DNA of 31,924 bases, taken from positions 1 to 31,924 of the forward strand of contig NW_025955392.1 of NCBI RefSeq assembly GCF_022376445.1, written 5' to 3'. Positions 20,440-30,154 of the stretch are shown here, piece after piece. The notes under the pieces were generated by a model. The model was given only the letters and a program-made list of their open reading frames with translations. It ran no database searches and was not told the origin of the DNA. Numbering within the stretch: position 1 is the stretch's first letter; each line of letters starts with the position of its first letter. The translations under genes were made by a program, and so were the position numbers. Origin of the DNA: Fomitopsis serialis (lineage: Eukaryota; Basidiomycota; Agaricomycetes; Polyporales; Fomitopsidaceae).

Positions 20440-23400
20440 AGAGACAGGGCAAGAGACCGCGCATGAAGAAGAGACCTCGCAGCTTAGAGGACCTCTCACT
20501 CAGACATGCGAGGGTGCTATGAGTATTTCGACACGACGCAAGGCCTCACTGCCCACCAATCGACAAGCCGCAAGTGCGCGTGGTATAAGAAGGGGAAACT
20601 ACGCCAAATATTCAATGAATCTGACGACTCTAGCAGTGAGGATGAGGTGCGCCGCGTAGAACGCAAAAAAAAAGGATGTGCAACAGTAAAGACGAGTCAT
20701 CGTCGTAGGTGTGTACATACTGTACATGTTGTCATAGTCCTCTCACCGACCTTATGAAGGTGTTCTCGAACGCCTGATCCTTCTCAACAGCCTATTCCAG
20801 TGGCAAGCACGTCACAAATAGACGGCGAGGGCGAGAGCGCGGGCGAGGGCGAGGACGAGGACGAGGACGTACGTGAAAGCGAGGCACCAGGACCATCGCT
20901 CAGCCCAGATGCTGTGTTTGAGCAGCAAGATCTGAGCGAGAGCGAGAGCGAGGACGACGACGTGGACGACGACGTGGACGACGAAGAGCAAGACCTTATC
21001 TTCGTCCCTGTGGCCGGTCCAAGTCGTCCTGCAACAGCAGCATCCACGTCTGCCGCGGCGGCGGCACGACGTACAGCTATTGCGCTCGATGACGATGAAG
21101 ACACTCGGGTTGAGGTCGTAGATGAGAAGGCAGGAACGGTGAGGGGAGAGGGGCGGACCTTTCAAGAGGCATGGCGCCACCATTTTCCAAAAGGAAAGGG
21201 ACAGATGGGCTCAGTGAAGCGGGTGAGTTATGTATGCATCTGTGCTGCAAATACATGTCTGACGCATTGCTTACACAGATGCAACCCAATCTGATAGCTC
21301 CCTATGGGAACCATTCGAATCTGAAACTGACTGGGAGGTCGCGTCATGGTGCATCAAGGAGGGTGTCAGTCAGGGTGCTATCGATAGATTTCTCGAGATA
21401 CCTCAGGTGAATTTGTCGACTTCTGTGAGCACGACTTGAGAGTCTGATGGTATATACAGGTCAGAGAGAAACTGGGGCTATCGTACCATAACACGAGAGC
21501 TCTCTTACAAAAAGTCGACTCCATACCAGAGCGTGCGCGATGGAAGGAACGTTGGCTATCTTTCAAGGATCGCCCTGGCGAACGCCACCTCCTGCAGTTC
21601 CGTGACATTATTGAAGCCATCAAGGCTTTGCTGGGCAACCCAGCTCACGCCGACCAAATCATTTATAGACCAAGCTGGATTTTCTCTGACGCGTCGAAGA
21701 AGAATCGAATCTATTCGGAAATGTGGACAGGGAAGTGGTGGCACGCCGTACAGGTGAGTATTGTATTGATTATTCAAAGGCTATGACTCATGTAGCCTTG
21801 AGCGCAGAGTCTCCTACCTACTGGCGCAGCATTGGCCCCTGTCATCATCTCGACAGATAAGACTCAGCTCACACAATTCTCAGGCAACAAATCGGCTTAC
21901 CCAGTGTATATGACCCTCGGCAACATTCCGAAGGCGCTGCGACGTAAGCCATCGGAACACGCCTGCATACTGATTGGGTACTTGTCAGTAGACAAGGTGG
22001 ATGCTGCAGGGCTCACCGAGCGCAAGCAGCGTGCTTTGATGCAGCAACTTTTCCACAGCTCAGTCAAGATGATCCTGAAGCCGTTGGTCGAGGCAGGGAA
22101 GACAGGAATCGATGTCACCGGAGGCGATGGAAAGGTCCGCCGCATACACCGGTTCTCGCATCGTACGTCGCAGACTACCCGGAACAGTGTTTGGTCACTT
22201 GTGCCAAGTACGGGACCTGCGCCGTCTGTCAATGCCCTGAATCTGGCCTTGGAGAACCCACACCAAGGACTCCACGACGCCAGATCTGGACTCTCGACGT
22301 GTTATGCAAGGCGAAGGCGAAAGGCGCGAAGGGATCGACACCGTTCTTCAATGCGTGTAAGGACTTCAATGTCTCCGGCTATGTCGTCGAGCCGTTTTGG
22401 AAAGACCTACCGTTTACCGACATCCACATGTGTATCACCCCCGACGTCCTCCACCAGCTCTACCAGGGCGTCTTCAAGCACGTCGTCGAATGGTGCAGTG
22501 AACTCATGGACGAGAAGGAACTCGACGCACGCATACGATGTCTTCCACCCGCATACGGAACGCGACACTTCAAGAACGGAATTTCCGCCCTCTCACAGGT
22601 GTCCGGAAGCGAGCGCAAAGACATGGCTCGCATCCTTCTGGGGTGCCTCATAGGTCGAGTCCCTAACGCCGTTATTTGCACCTTCCGTGCACTCCTCAAT
22701 TTCATCTACTTAGCGCAGTATCCGACGCACGACGAGACGACCCTATTGTACATGGACAACGCATTGAAGACCTACCATAAGCACAAATCCATCTTGAAGA
22801 CCCTCGGCATCCGTGAGCACCTCGACATCCCCAAATTCCATTCCCTTCATCATTACATCGAGTCCATTCGAAATCTCGGTACTACAGACAACTATAATAC
22901 GGAAATGTTCGAACGCTTACACATCGACTGTGCGAAGAAGGCGTGGCGAGCATCCAACCATCGTAACGCACGCCCTCAGATGGTCAAGTGGCTCGAACGC
23001 CAGGAGAAAGTAGCGATGTTCGAGACTCTGCGCCAGAGGCTTCGAGAGGACTCTCGCAACACTGACGACTCTCGCGTCCCTCCAGAAGTCCACCCGCACC
23101 GTCCCAGGACCGGACTCATGTTGCCCAAGCATCCGTCGGTAGTCCAGCAACCAATTCAATTGATTGCAGACAGACATCAGGCTCGCGGGTTCACCAAAGC
23201 CCTGTCCCAATACGTATACTCTCTCAAACTCGGCCGTCGACTTACACAAACGGAGCTTGACAGGGCCAGCACATACCTACCGCTCTCTCGTTTGGACGTG
23301 TACCACAATTTCAAGTTCACAACGATTCCGCTTACCGACACTCAGCCTGAACGAGACGTTGTCAAAGCCAAACCGGCTTGTGGACAAGATGCGGCGAGAT

Positions 23401-23769
23401 TCGACACTGTCATAGTTTTACAGGGCGACAATGCGGAGGCAACTGGACTTCAAGGTGAGTTCAAAGTACATATTTGTGCTTACACTACGTATGCTTACGC
23501 ACAAAATTCTAGGTACAAGGATAGGGAGGGTCAAGGTGATCTTCCGCCTACCTCAGAAGATACGTAGGCATGGGATGATGGAGGAGATGCCAGCACCAGA
23601 GGAATGGGCCCACGAAGGTCCTTTGGCATATGTGGAGTGGTATGCTAAGCTGCCTGGCTCAGCCGACCCCGTACACATGATGTACGACGTCCAGAAGATG
23701 CCATTGAGAGTCGATGGGACTGCGCCCGGGGAGATAGTGCCATTGAGACTAATTCGTCAATCATGTTAG
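20440..23769 (+). pseudogene. Plavaka-family transposase, frameshifted
   Basis: Exons: about 20440-20712, 20791-21222, 21279-21406, 21460-21753, 21808-23454 and 23513-23769. The N-terminus has a zinc-finger-like TCEG-CYEYFDTTQGLTAH...C, then an acidic linker. The core shows family signatures: PVIISTDKTQLTQFSGNKSA, PVYMTLGNIPKALRRKPS, ITPDVLHQLYQGVFKH, YNTEMFERLHIDCAKKAWRA and LAYVEWYAKL near the end. Apparent D-D-E residues are present at codons 21856-21858, 22443-22445 and 22902-22904. A single-base deletion near 20512 splits the first cysteine pair, another near 22150 breaks the frame after KVRRIH, and a third frame mismatch lies between about 21130 and 21180. The protein would move a DNA transposon by cut-and-paste; this copy cannot be read through unless these are sequencing errors. 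Confidence 0.9.
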
Positions 23770-24171
23770 TTAATCCCCAAGTTTCCTAAGCCCACATCAG
23801 TAGATTTACCTGCATCATTACCACAAGACTGGACGTCGGATACCATTCTGGACAAGGCTAACAGGTTTCTTCTAAACAACTGGTGTACTAAATACTCATA
23901 CCAGACGTTATGGTAGATGTACAGCGCTACTACTAGTTCATAATGCAGCGACTGTCGAGCTTCACACAATGATATGTACATCGTTTTCATCATCATCCAT
24001 TGACCTAACCTACTATACATACAAGTGATGTCCTTAAATCAATATACGACTACTGTACGTAGAGCTCGAGCGAGCTACGTCGAGCTACGTCCCGGAGCAC
24101 GGATGTGGCATGTTCACGAGCATCGGCGTGCACCGCGCATTCATGAACACGGCGCGCACCGCGCACGACGC
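23770..24171. other. non-coding stretch downstream of the transposase
   Basis: Contains the presumed 3' untranslated region and, from about 24060, repeated GAGCTACGTC/GAGCTCGAG words and CACCGCGCA words. The right end of the Plavaka element, if intact, should lie here or a little beyond. Confidence 0.4.
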
Positions 24172-24420
24172 ACTCAGAGCCAATGGCCGCACTAGCAACG
24201 ATAGGCTTGGGACGTGGCGGCCATGCAGTGCTGCATGTCCGCCGCGTCGCAAGTTGTAGGCGTATGCGTGGCTAGCGAATGCGTCAATATGCCGAACTCA
24301 GAGCCAATGGCCGCACTAGCAACGATAGGCTTGGGACGTGGCGGCCATGCAGCGCTGCATGGCCGCCGCGGCGCAAGTTGTAGGCGTATGCGTGGCTAGC
24401 GAATTCCCTGTTCGTCAATA
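24172..24420. repeat. two tandem copies of a 124-bp unit
   Basis: The unit begins ACTCAGAGCCAATGG at 24172 and again at 24296. The copies are nearly identical until about 24400, where the second contains a small insertion before CGTCAATATGCC. Each unit includes a large GC-rich palindrome, which is imperfect in the first copy and perfect in the second. Confidence 0.9.
24340..24367. repeat. perfect 28-bp palindrome
   Basis: GGCGGCCATGCAGC at 24340-24353 is followed directly by its reverse complement at 24354-24367. The equivalent sequence in the first tandem unit (24216-24243) has two changes that break perfect pairing. Confidence 0.95.
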
Positions 24421-24429
24421 TGCCCTGCG

Positions 24430-25655
24430 GACGTGGGCGTTAGCTGGAATGAACGGTGGTAACAGTGGTGAGGCAGTATGTCCATCAAGGACGTACCTTT
24501 GTTTCACAGCATCGATGCTCACTTTCCATATTCGAATCGCTCCCTTCCTCCCCCCGTCCCATCATATTTCTCTTGAATCCTTCTCACTCTCTCGATATTG
24601 GCTGGCCGCCCGGCGCCGGACTTGCATGCACATCATGCCAGTCCGAGGCCACGCAGTCGGGTTACGTTTCGCCAGAGCCGCAAAATTCTCGGTGAAGTTG
24701 TCAGAGAGCAGAAGAGGACCTCCCGGGAGAGGAAACGCACCGCGGGAGCGAACATGAGGGCCAAGGTGGAGGTAAAGATGTGGTCTTGTACCACTCTCAG
24801 CGTATGCAGGTAGGTCTGCTACTGGCGGGTCAGCTAGCCAGTCCCGCCTCTGTTCTCACGTGCCTGTTGGGACGATACAAATCAGTACACGTTCACTGAA
24901 TGAGCCAGTTGACAATGAATTCGGCTGGACGGGCAACAATGCGGGCACACGGGAGAAGGGAAGAAGGCTAAGTGGGTGGGCGAAGGAGCTAGCGGACATG
25001 AGAGCTTTGGGCGTAGAGGCGAGAAATACTAACTATACCTGCAAGGGAGCACCGAATCAACATGCGAGAAAGCGGATGGGCGGGAAGCAAGCAAGCGGTG
25101 ACCGTGGTATGCAGCGCGAATGCAAGTAAGTCATAAACGCCCGCCGCACACTTATGACTTTCCCGATCGGCGCTCACCGAACGCATCTCACAACACTCAC
25201 ATTGTCTCTGTGAGGATGAGTCTGACTTCCCTCACGTATCTGGGGCGGGACGCATCTCGGCGGCGCAAACTCGACAATCACGCGTGCAGGTTCAACACTT
25301 ACCGAATTGCAAGACCCTTAAACACGATAGGCACGGAACAAGGACGCGAGGAGGCAGGCCATGGCAAGGGGAAGGCGAGGCGAACATAAGGGAACATAGT
25401 TCACAGGTACGTAGTTGCTGGATATATGTACTGACCTCATTTTCGTCAGTGCACTGCGATCAGACGTATCTCTCGGTCTAAATAGTGCGTTTGGCTGGGC
25501 TACGCTACCAGTCGCATGCTCTTGCACCCGATTGCATGTCCACTCGTCTACGCACCCATATCCGCATGCACTTGCTCGCGTCCTCATTCACGCATGCACT
25601 CACTTGCTAGCCCACCCGCGCTGCGCGTGCATCGTAGTCCCGCCCACTTGCCTGC
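24430..25655. other. stretch without a supportable gene
   Basis: Only short overlapping frames, none recognised. From about 25500 the sequence becomes rich in CACTCGC/CATGCAC words, resembling the low-complexity DNA upstream of cyclin copy 1. Confidence 0.45.
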
Positions 25656-25658
25656 ACC

Positions 25659-26826
25659 ATGGCATCGTGAGTACTCCCTTCTGACGTAGCAACTCAACTG
25701 AACACTAACAATATTCCTACAGCCTGAACCCTGAACTGTACTAAGGCCACGAAGAACGGCCAAGCTCTGCGCGAGGTTCGTGACCATTTGTTTGCGTGCC
25801 CCGACCTCCTCCGTTATCCACCGCCAATCCGCCAGCACCGTCGCCGCCTCTCGCATTGTCTAACGCCTACGCTCTCCATAGAACGCGACTGCACACCTCG
25901 GTGACATTCGCTGCCCTCTACCTCCAACGCCTAAACGTGCGGTTCCCTGCCGCCTGCGACTGTCAGGCCACCGTCCCTTCATCTCCGCCTTCATGATCGC
26001 GTCTAAGGTTACTTGCGACGACACCTATTCCAACAGGTCATGGAGCATCGTCAGACAGGGCGTGTTTGCCCTCCGCGAGATCAACCAAATGGAGCGGGAA
26101 ATGTGTTCGTACCTCGAGTGGCAACTCAACATCGAGCCAGCAGCGCTGAAGGAGTTCGAGGCGAAGGTGCGGAGGGACTTCAAGGGCCACGGGCCATACC
26201 CCACGTACGTGCTCCCTCGCCTGTGCCGACACCAGTACCGTCGACGACGCCATACGGCGCCACGTCAACCACCACGCCGAGTTCCGCCGCGCGTCCGTCG
26301 ACGTCGCCACCGAAGCCCACCCCCATGCATCGACGCCAGCAAAGCGTACCCAAGTCTGCCCACAAGCCCCGACACACCCGACACGCCCAAGCAGTCGTAC
26401 TCGACCTCAACGAGCCCCGCGTTGACGGCGATGCGCATTTGTCGACGCGAACATTTGCATCGCGTCGCACAGCACCCACGGGACGCCGCACGCCGTCGAG
26501 CAGGAGTCCGTCGCCGTCGGCGGGGGCAGCCCCCGCCGATGCAGAAGCAAGCGGGCCGGTCGCTCTCGAGGTCGAACACGTTCGACTCGTTTCCCGCCAA
26601 GGGCTCGCCCTCAATATCCGACGCCATCTCGACCGACCACGCCTCGACGATGAAGAAGGCGAAGGGCCAGGACTGGTACACCCACGACGCCGTGCGTGTG
26701 GTAGGCCCGTCGCGCGACATGATCTCCTTGTTTTCCATGCTTGCTTTCCTCCAACCGGCCGCCGCGTCGTTGCTCGCGCGGGCGGCTGTCGTTGCTCCTT
26801 ACATCGGACACCGTGCTCTCTTATAA
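25659..26826 (+). pseudogene. PHO80/PCL-type cyclin pseudogene, copy 2 (most complete)
   Basis: It starts MAS at 25659, followed by a retained intron at 25667-25722 (GTGAGT...CTACAG). The next codons read LNPELY, then TAA at 25742-25744 where copy 3 has tyrosine, an early nonsense change. A one-base loss follows near 25757. The cyclin box is visible as TRLHTSVTFAALYL, MIASKVTCDDTYSNRSWSIV, LREINQMEREMCSYLEWQLN and EFEAKVRRDFKG. After that the frame shifts at about 26217, 26330, 26430 and 26530 through the Pro/Ser/Thr-rich tail (VPSTTPYGATSTTTPSSA, SLSRSNTFDSFPAKGSPS, DAISTDHASTMKKAKGQDW). The end differs from copy 1. Retention of the intron points to DNA-level duplication, not retroposition. 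Confidence 0.85.
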
Positions 26827-26830
26827 TCAT

Positions 26831-27180
26831 CGCCGTTCCACCCGCATCGAGCGATCGCTAGCCCCCGCTTCCTTCTGACGGTGTATATGTGTGCTCTCAC
26901 GCCACCGCTCGCAGTGCCATCCGGAAGCTCATGATCGGAGAGGTAAACGTTCACCAACGAGGCCTTTCCGCTCCGGGTTGCGCTCGCGACCCCTGGACCG
27001 CGCGCAGGAGAATCATCGGGCTGCCACCTTGGCGATGTGCACGCCGACCTGTCCGACGCCGATGGTCAGCGGGTGGTGTGGGTTGACGGGCCGCCAGGTA
27101 CGACTGCGCTGTCATCCCGGGATTCTCATTGACTGACTGGGCTGGACTCAGGCTCAGGCTGTGTTCGAAGGCGACTCACA
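26831..27180. other. spacer between cyclin copies 2 and 3
   Basis: Non-coding sequence with short frames; no feature recognised. It separates two decayed cyclin copies in tandem orientation. Confidence 0.4.
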
Positions 27181-27192
27181 ATACTCTCCCAG

Positions 27193-28048
27193 CCTGACCC
27201 GTACTACGGCCACGAAGAGACGGCCAAGCTCTGCGTGAGGTTCGTGCCACATTTGCGTGCCGACCTCCCTCTGTTATCCACCGGACCTCCCTCTGTTATC
27301 CACCGCCATCCATTCCACCAGCACCGTCGCCGCCTCTCTCTGGCATTGTTTATCACCTACGCCCTCCATAGATCGCGAGTGCACACCTCGGCGACGTTCG
27401 CAGCCCTCTACCTCCTCCAACGCCTAAAAGCGCGGTCGGCCAGGGACCGGCAGGACCGGCAGCGCTCAAGGAGTTCGAGACGCATGTGCGGAGGGACTTC
27501 AAGGGCATGGGCCATACCTAACGTATGTGCTCCCCTCGCCTGCGCCGACACCAGTACCGTCGACGACGCCATACGGCGCCACGTCAACCACCACGCTGAG
27601 CTCCGCCGCGCGTCCGTCGACGTCGCCACCGAAGCCCACCCCCATGCCTGTCAATGCCATCAGAGTCCGCCCATGAGCCCGGACATACCCGAGCAGTCTT
27701 ACTTGACCTCTACGACTCCGGCATTGTCTGCATTGCCATCGACGCCCCCTGGTTTTGTCAACGCCCACGCCATCGAGCCAGAGTCCGTCGCTGCCGACTG
27801 TGCCGCTGCCGATGCCGGAGCAAATGGACCGGTCGCTGTCGAGGTCGAACACGTTCGTTCGACTCTTTCCTGCGAAGGGCTCGCCACCAATATCCGACGC
27901 CATCTCGACTGACTGCGCCAGGACCAAACGCCTCCGTGCTTGTGGTAGGACTGTTTCGTCGCGTCATGGCTCCGTCATTGCTCTCGCGCGCGGTCGTCGT
28001 CGCTGCTCATTATATCGGACACCATGTCAAACACCAGGCTCTTGCATA
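27193..28048 (+). pseudogene. PHO80/PCL-type cyclin pseudogene, copy 3 (cyclin box deleted)
   Basis: It begins at an intron acceptor (CCCAG ending at 27192) with PDPYYGHEETAKLCVRFV, the start of the cyclin box that is interrupted in copy 2. A short internal duplication lies near 27265-27300. About 200 bases are missing near 27440-27465 relative to copy 2, removing the core helices, and the sequence resumes at LKEFETHVRRDFKGMG. The tail is recognisable in several frames (TPYGAT, SPDIPEQSYLTSTTPALS, ISDAIST). The 3' flank resembles that of copy 2 (CGTCGTTGCTC-like sequence then ATCGGACACC), so these two arose from one another or from a common duplicated segment. Confidence 0.82.
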
Positions 28049-28439
28049 GAACCTCTTGCATTCGGTTTGTGCGCGTATCTTTCTCTTCGTCTGTGTTTGT
28101 TTTCTCTCCATTGCTCTCATTGCCCTGTCCACTCTCATGCCCCTGTCTTCTTTCACTAACTTTCCATTTGTGCATTGTCTCCTACCTTGTTATGCACATG
28201 CTTATGTGTGTCATCTCCTATCCTATTGGCGTCTGTCCTCATATTTGCATGCACTGTATCAATACATACAAAGTACCTTATCTAGTTGTACATGGCTGCT
28301 TAGGCTCTCCACTATAGGGTCTTGCATCTTCCTTTGTATAGTTGAACATGGGCTGGCTGTGGTGTCAATGCGATACAATATAATGCAAATTGTGTGATCT
28401 ACTGAGAACAATAAACAACTGCTTGTATTTAAATTCAAT
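28049..28439. other. stretch without a supportable gene
   Basis: T/C-rich then AT-richer sequence with spurious frames; no recognised feature. Confidence 0.45.
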
Positions 28440-28677
28440 ACGACAAGAAGTGCCTTGGCAAGTATTCTTGTGCTGACACGAATTGTAATGTGCTTTGAAG
28501 AGGCACTACATGTCTTATAATACAATTCTTCAAGTACAATGGTTCTTGACAGGTACCAGGTGGTTAGACAATGCTTGGGCAAGCCATTCAAGTCCTGTAT
28601 GGCCTGGAACGTACGCCATGTGGCTTGACAGGTGTTTCCAGATCTTGCCAAGACAAGTAGGTTTTTCCTGATGTCTC
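28440..28677 (+). mobile_element. CAAG/CTTG-rich repeat, copy C
   Basis: CTTGGCAAG, CTTGACAGG, CTTGCCAAG and related words recur through the segment, which ends in GGTTTTTCCTGATGTCTC at 28660-28677, identical to the end of copy A. Immediately after this boundary begins an open frame of a hAT transposase, so the repeat is either inserted in, or is the replaced 5' part of, that transposase gene. Confidence 0.5.
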
Positions 28678-28682
28678 GCACT

Positions 28683-29103
28683 GCCCAAGCCGACGAAGGT
28701 TGCAGACGAGCTCGAGACCTACCTCGCTGCTGACGTCGAGGCTGTATATGACCCTCTCGAATGGTGGCATGAGCGTCGTCGCAAATTCCCCAACCTCTCG
28801 CGGATGGCCAAGAGCTATCTAACCATTCCCGGTACGTCTTCTTGTTGGGCGTCGGAAGTTACTAATGTCATGGCTTTTCTATCAATAGCTACCTCTGCGG
28901 ACGTCGAGCGTATGTTCAGTCGCGGCCGTCTCATCCTTCCACATGTGCGGAATGGCTTGGCGTCGCAATCAATCCGCGCGCTGCTTTGTCTGGGTGATTG
29001 GAGTCTCAAGGGTTATGTCGAAGATGATGATGTAAGCATAGTTACTTCGCAACCTGACACTGGTGCAGAGGATTACGAGCGGCCGGTCATCGACGTTGAC
29101 TAG
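28683..29103 (+). pseudogene. hAT transposase C-terminal dimerisation domain, 5' truncated
   Basis: Two exons, 28683-28831 and 28889-29103, are joined across a 57-nt intron (28832-28888, GTACGT...CAATAG, with a CTAAT branch-like site). They encode the hAT dimerisation region: LETYLAADVEAVYDPLEWW, FPNLSRMAKSYLTIPATSAD, then VERMFSRGRLILPHVRNGLA and ALLCLGDWSLKGYVEDDD, stopping at 29101-29103. The motif order DPLEWW, ATSADVER-FS and LCLGDW is diagnostic. The BED zinc finger and the catalytic RNase H core expected upstream are absent; the frame begins right after a CAAG-rich repeat end. This is therefore a dead fragment. The splice join reads perfectly, so the remaining exons are little decayed. 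Confidence 0.92.
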
Positions 29104-29144
29104 ATACAGTTCGAGCCTTACAATACACTCTGCAATATAATGTT

Positions 29145-29290
29145 ATGACCCGCGACCCGCTCGAACCCGCATGACCCGCGCCCAGACCCGCACGACCCGC
29201 GCACAAACCCGTACCCGTTCTCGCGGTCTATACCCTCACGGGTAAGGGTGCGGGTCAGCCTCGGGACACCCTCGGGTGGACCCGTGCTCT
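29145..29290. repeat. ACCCG-rich subterminal repeat, probably the hAT 3' end
   Basis: ACCCGC-type words occur about nine times at 29147-29220 on the plus strand and again as the complement GCGGGT/ACGGGT at 29237-29270, so the region can fold on itself. It follows the hAT stop codon by about 40 bases. Such short-motif arrays are common at hAT ends, where transposase binds. The exact terminus is not resolved. Confidence 0.55.
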
Positions 29291-29600
29291 GCACTATCAA
29301 CATCATCTCCAGCAACGGCAGCGGTTCGATCAACGGTGTCCTCGACAGACGGTTCGGCGGTGCCCTCGGCAGGCGGTTCGGTACCCTCGGCGGGCGGTTC
29401 AACGGTTCAACGGTTCGACAACGGTTCGACGACGATGCCCTCAGCGGCGGGCAATGCGACGGTTTGGCGGTTCAGCGGTGGACAGCTTCGGCCCTGTCCC
29501 GGGCGGTTCGGTTCGACAGGTCGATCGTACGACGTGCGGCGGCGGTGGCGCGCGTGTGGCGTTCAACGGCGGGTAGACGGCTTCAGCCCCGTCTAGGCAG
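29291..29600. repeat. degenerate CGGTTCG-rich repeat
   Basis: Words such as GGCGGTTC, AACGGTTC and GGTTCGAC recur irregularly over about 300 bases. The frames translate as low-complexity sequence on both strands, so I do not call a gene. Confidence 0.5.
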
Positions 29601-29850
29601 GTGGGTCAACGGCGACGGCGGGAGTCTGCGGCATGGCGACGGCCAGCAGAGTATCGGCGAGCGACAGCATACGCGCGAGGTCCAGCGACGCAGCGAGCGG
29701 CGGGCTTTCAGCTGCCCCCAGAGCCTTCTGGTAGTAAACCCCCAGGTGGGCTGACGCGATTGTGTGAGAACAAGCGGAACGACGGTCGACGGGCGCGAGT
29801 GTCCCGGGCGCGGACGATGCCCGAAGGGCAATCGCGTGAGGTAGGTACAT
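29593..29850 (-). CDS. small hypothetical reading frame, 85 codons, behind a TATA box
   Basis: The frame starts ATG at 29850 and ends at 29593. It is alanine/leucine-rich, with YYQKALGAAE and LDLARMLSLADTLLAVAMPQ, which could form amphipathic helices. A TATATAAA box lies just upstream on the same strand, at a short distance from the start codon. I recognise no family. It may be a first exon, since GT dinucleotides allow splicing, or a fragment of a transposon-encoded gene. Another minus-strand frame overlaps it (29583-29831), so its reality is doubtful. Confidence 0.25.
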   Translation of the reverse strand: MYLPHAIALRASSAPGTLAPVDRRSACSHTIASAHLGVYYQKALGAAESPPLAASLDLARMLSLADTLLAVAMPQTPAVAVDPPA

Positions 29851-29862
29851 CGAAAACTACGG

Positions 29863-29870
29863 TTTATATA
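29863..29870 (-). promoter_or_regulatory. TATA-box-like sequence
   Basis: The minus strand reads TATATAAA here, about 13 bases before the ATG at 29850. The sequence match is good but the spacing to the ATG is tight, so transcription would begin at or after that ATG. Confidence 0.3.
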
Positions 29871-29879
29871 CCCTGACCT

Positions 29880-30150
29880 CCCTTATCTTCATTCAGGAAC
29901 TATCTCGGCCGAGCTTGCGAGCTCGTGCCTAAACGCATGTTCCAACAGAGCAGTCCACTCCCTGGGATCTCGACTACCTTCAATACAATTTCTTCAATGT
30001 GACGGCAGGATACTACCCAGCATAACATCAGGTATCTGGTTGAGAACCTGATTGGTCAGATCCTGTTTGCTGACGGCGGGCTGCTGCCTTGTGTAGACAG
30101 CTGCGGGCGTGTTCAAAGGCTCTCCTCGTGCATTCAGTACTTGGTTGTTG
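29880..30150. other. stretch without a supportable gene
   Basis: No convincing coding frame. It may hold the 3' untranslated region of the minus-strand gene to its right. Confidence 0.35.
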
Positions 30151-30154
30151 TCCA

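Larger units (their letters stand above)
10328..23769. mobile_element. candidate composite Plavaka element with three cargo genes
   Basis: Three minus-strand genes (unknown protein, TET/JBP-like dioxygenase, DUF6532-type protein) are packed with gaps of only 306 and 373 bases. The divergent Plavaka transposase lies at one side. Decayed repeats and pseudogenes border the block on both sides, while two of its three cargo genes have fully open spliced frames and the third has one unresolved junction. Association of fungal TET/JBP genes with DNA transposons is established for KDZ-type elements. A Plavaka association here is my inference. I searched by eye for inverted termini and target-site duplications around 9990-10330 and 23770-24180 and found none, so the coordinates given are only the outer limits of the genes. 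Confidence 0.4.

Noticed and set aside
20784..21183. Minus-strand serine-rich frames opposite the transposase linker
   Set aside because: They mirror the GAC/GAG-rich acidic linker of the Plavaka transposase.
9990..24180. CACTA-type terminal inverted repeats around the core block
   Set aside because: I checked CACT-starting and AGTG-ending words on both flanks and found no matching pair longer than a few bases.
26180..26830. Minus-strand 216-codon frame opposite cyclin copy 2
   Set aside because: It is the antisense shadow of the GC-rich cyclin pseudogene.
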